In this document: piece by piece, positions 63,897 to 64,000 of the stretch | How positions within the stretch are numbered: the first letter of the stretch is position 1 | Layout of the letters: every line of letters starts with the position of its first letter | Notes under the pieces: model-generated | The model's database searches: none | The model's input: only the letters and a program-made list of their open reading frames with translations | What the model was told of the DNA's origin: nothing | DNA from: Mangifera indica | Taxonomy: Eukaryota > Streptophyta > Magnoliopsida > Sapindales > Anacardiaceae | Reading direction: 5' to 3' | Length of the DNA stretch: 64,000 bases | NCBI RefSeq assembly: GCF_011075055.1 | Contig: NC_058146.1 | Span: 4,836,001 to 4,900,000, forward strand | Translations under genes and position numbers: made by a program

Positions 63897-64000
63897 CATG
63901 CAACTCGAGGTTCAAATCCAACTAATTATTTTAGTCTAATTAGGGACTAATTTCTAAAGAAAATTTAGACTTTTTTATCTGTCATTGTGCATTACATCAT

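Larger units (their letters stand above)
37176..64000. repeat. Higher-order tandem repeat: three I-II-II DUF674 units
   Basis: Unit 1 (about 37.2-46.4 kb: loci 4, 5, 6 plus spacer), unit 2 (46.4-53.7 kb: locus 7, then type II upstream flank, transposons and spacer) and unit 3 (53.8-64.0 kb: loci 8, 9, 10 plus spacer) share order, orientation and intergenic sequence. Units 1 and 3 are very close over most of their length. Unit 3 probably runs past the window edge. Confidence 0.8.

Overview
The window is nuclear DNA from a flowering plant, almost certainly a eudicot. Genes carry GT-AG introns, the intergenic DNA is AT-rich, and products are plant-type (a chloroplast-lumen PsbP-like protein, a plant ABCB transporter, the plant-specific DUF674 family). 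The species cannot be named from the sequence. All exon coordinates were worked out by hand from splice signals, reading phase and family knowledge. Positions 1-18.5 kb hold ordinary single-copy genes: a 61-aa membrane protein (minus, 332-599), an 11-exon ABCB6/ABCB20-type transporter (minus, 2438-10078, 1402 aa), an 8-exon PsbP-like protein 1 (plus, 13336-15787, 244 aa) and a 3-exon ribosomal protein uL23/L23a (minus, 16769-18510, 154 aa). An old TRIM retroelement lies at 823-1300. From 18.9 kb to the end the window is a duplicated, transposon-rich region built around a minus-strand tandem array of ten DUF674 loci. Seven look intact (235-246 aa, two exons each); three are broken by a frameshift or internal loss. 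There are two subtypes: type I (starting MADxKF or MAEKKF) and type II (starting MxTFKETMP). Blocks A (20271-27.34 kb), B (29.5-35.5 kb) and C (35.5-38.0 kb) are repeated copies carrying type I genes. Downstream, a higher-order unit of I-II-II genes plus about 3 kb of spacer appears three times: unit 1 (37.2-46.4 kb), unit 2 (46.4-53.7 kb, which has lost both type II genes and been filled by transposons) and unit 3 (53.8-64.0 kb). The paralogous blocks serve as built-in empty sites, so transposon insertions can be ordered in time: several hAT-type MITEs with 8-bp target duplications, a Mutator-like foldback element with a 9-bp duplication that itself contains a complete but dead hAT transposon, and a tandem TRIM array. 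I found no tRNA, rRNA, CRISPR or prokaryotic features. The most notable signals are the young, still-rearranging DUF674 array with its zinc-ribbon-like CxxC pairs and signs of gene conversion, a 1.3-kb foldback element with minisatellite arms, and the fully resolved nested transposon.
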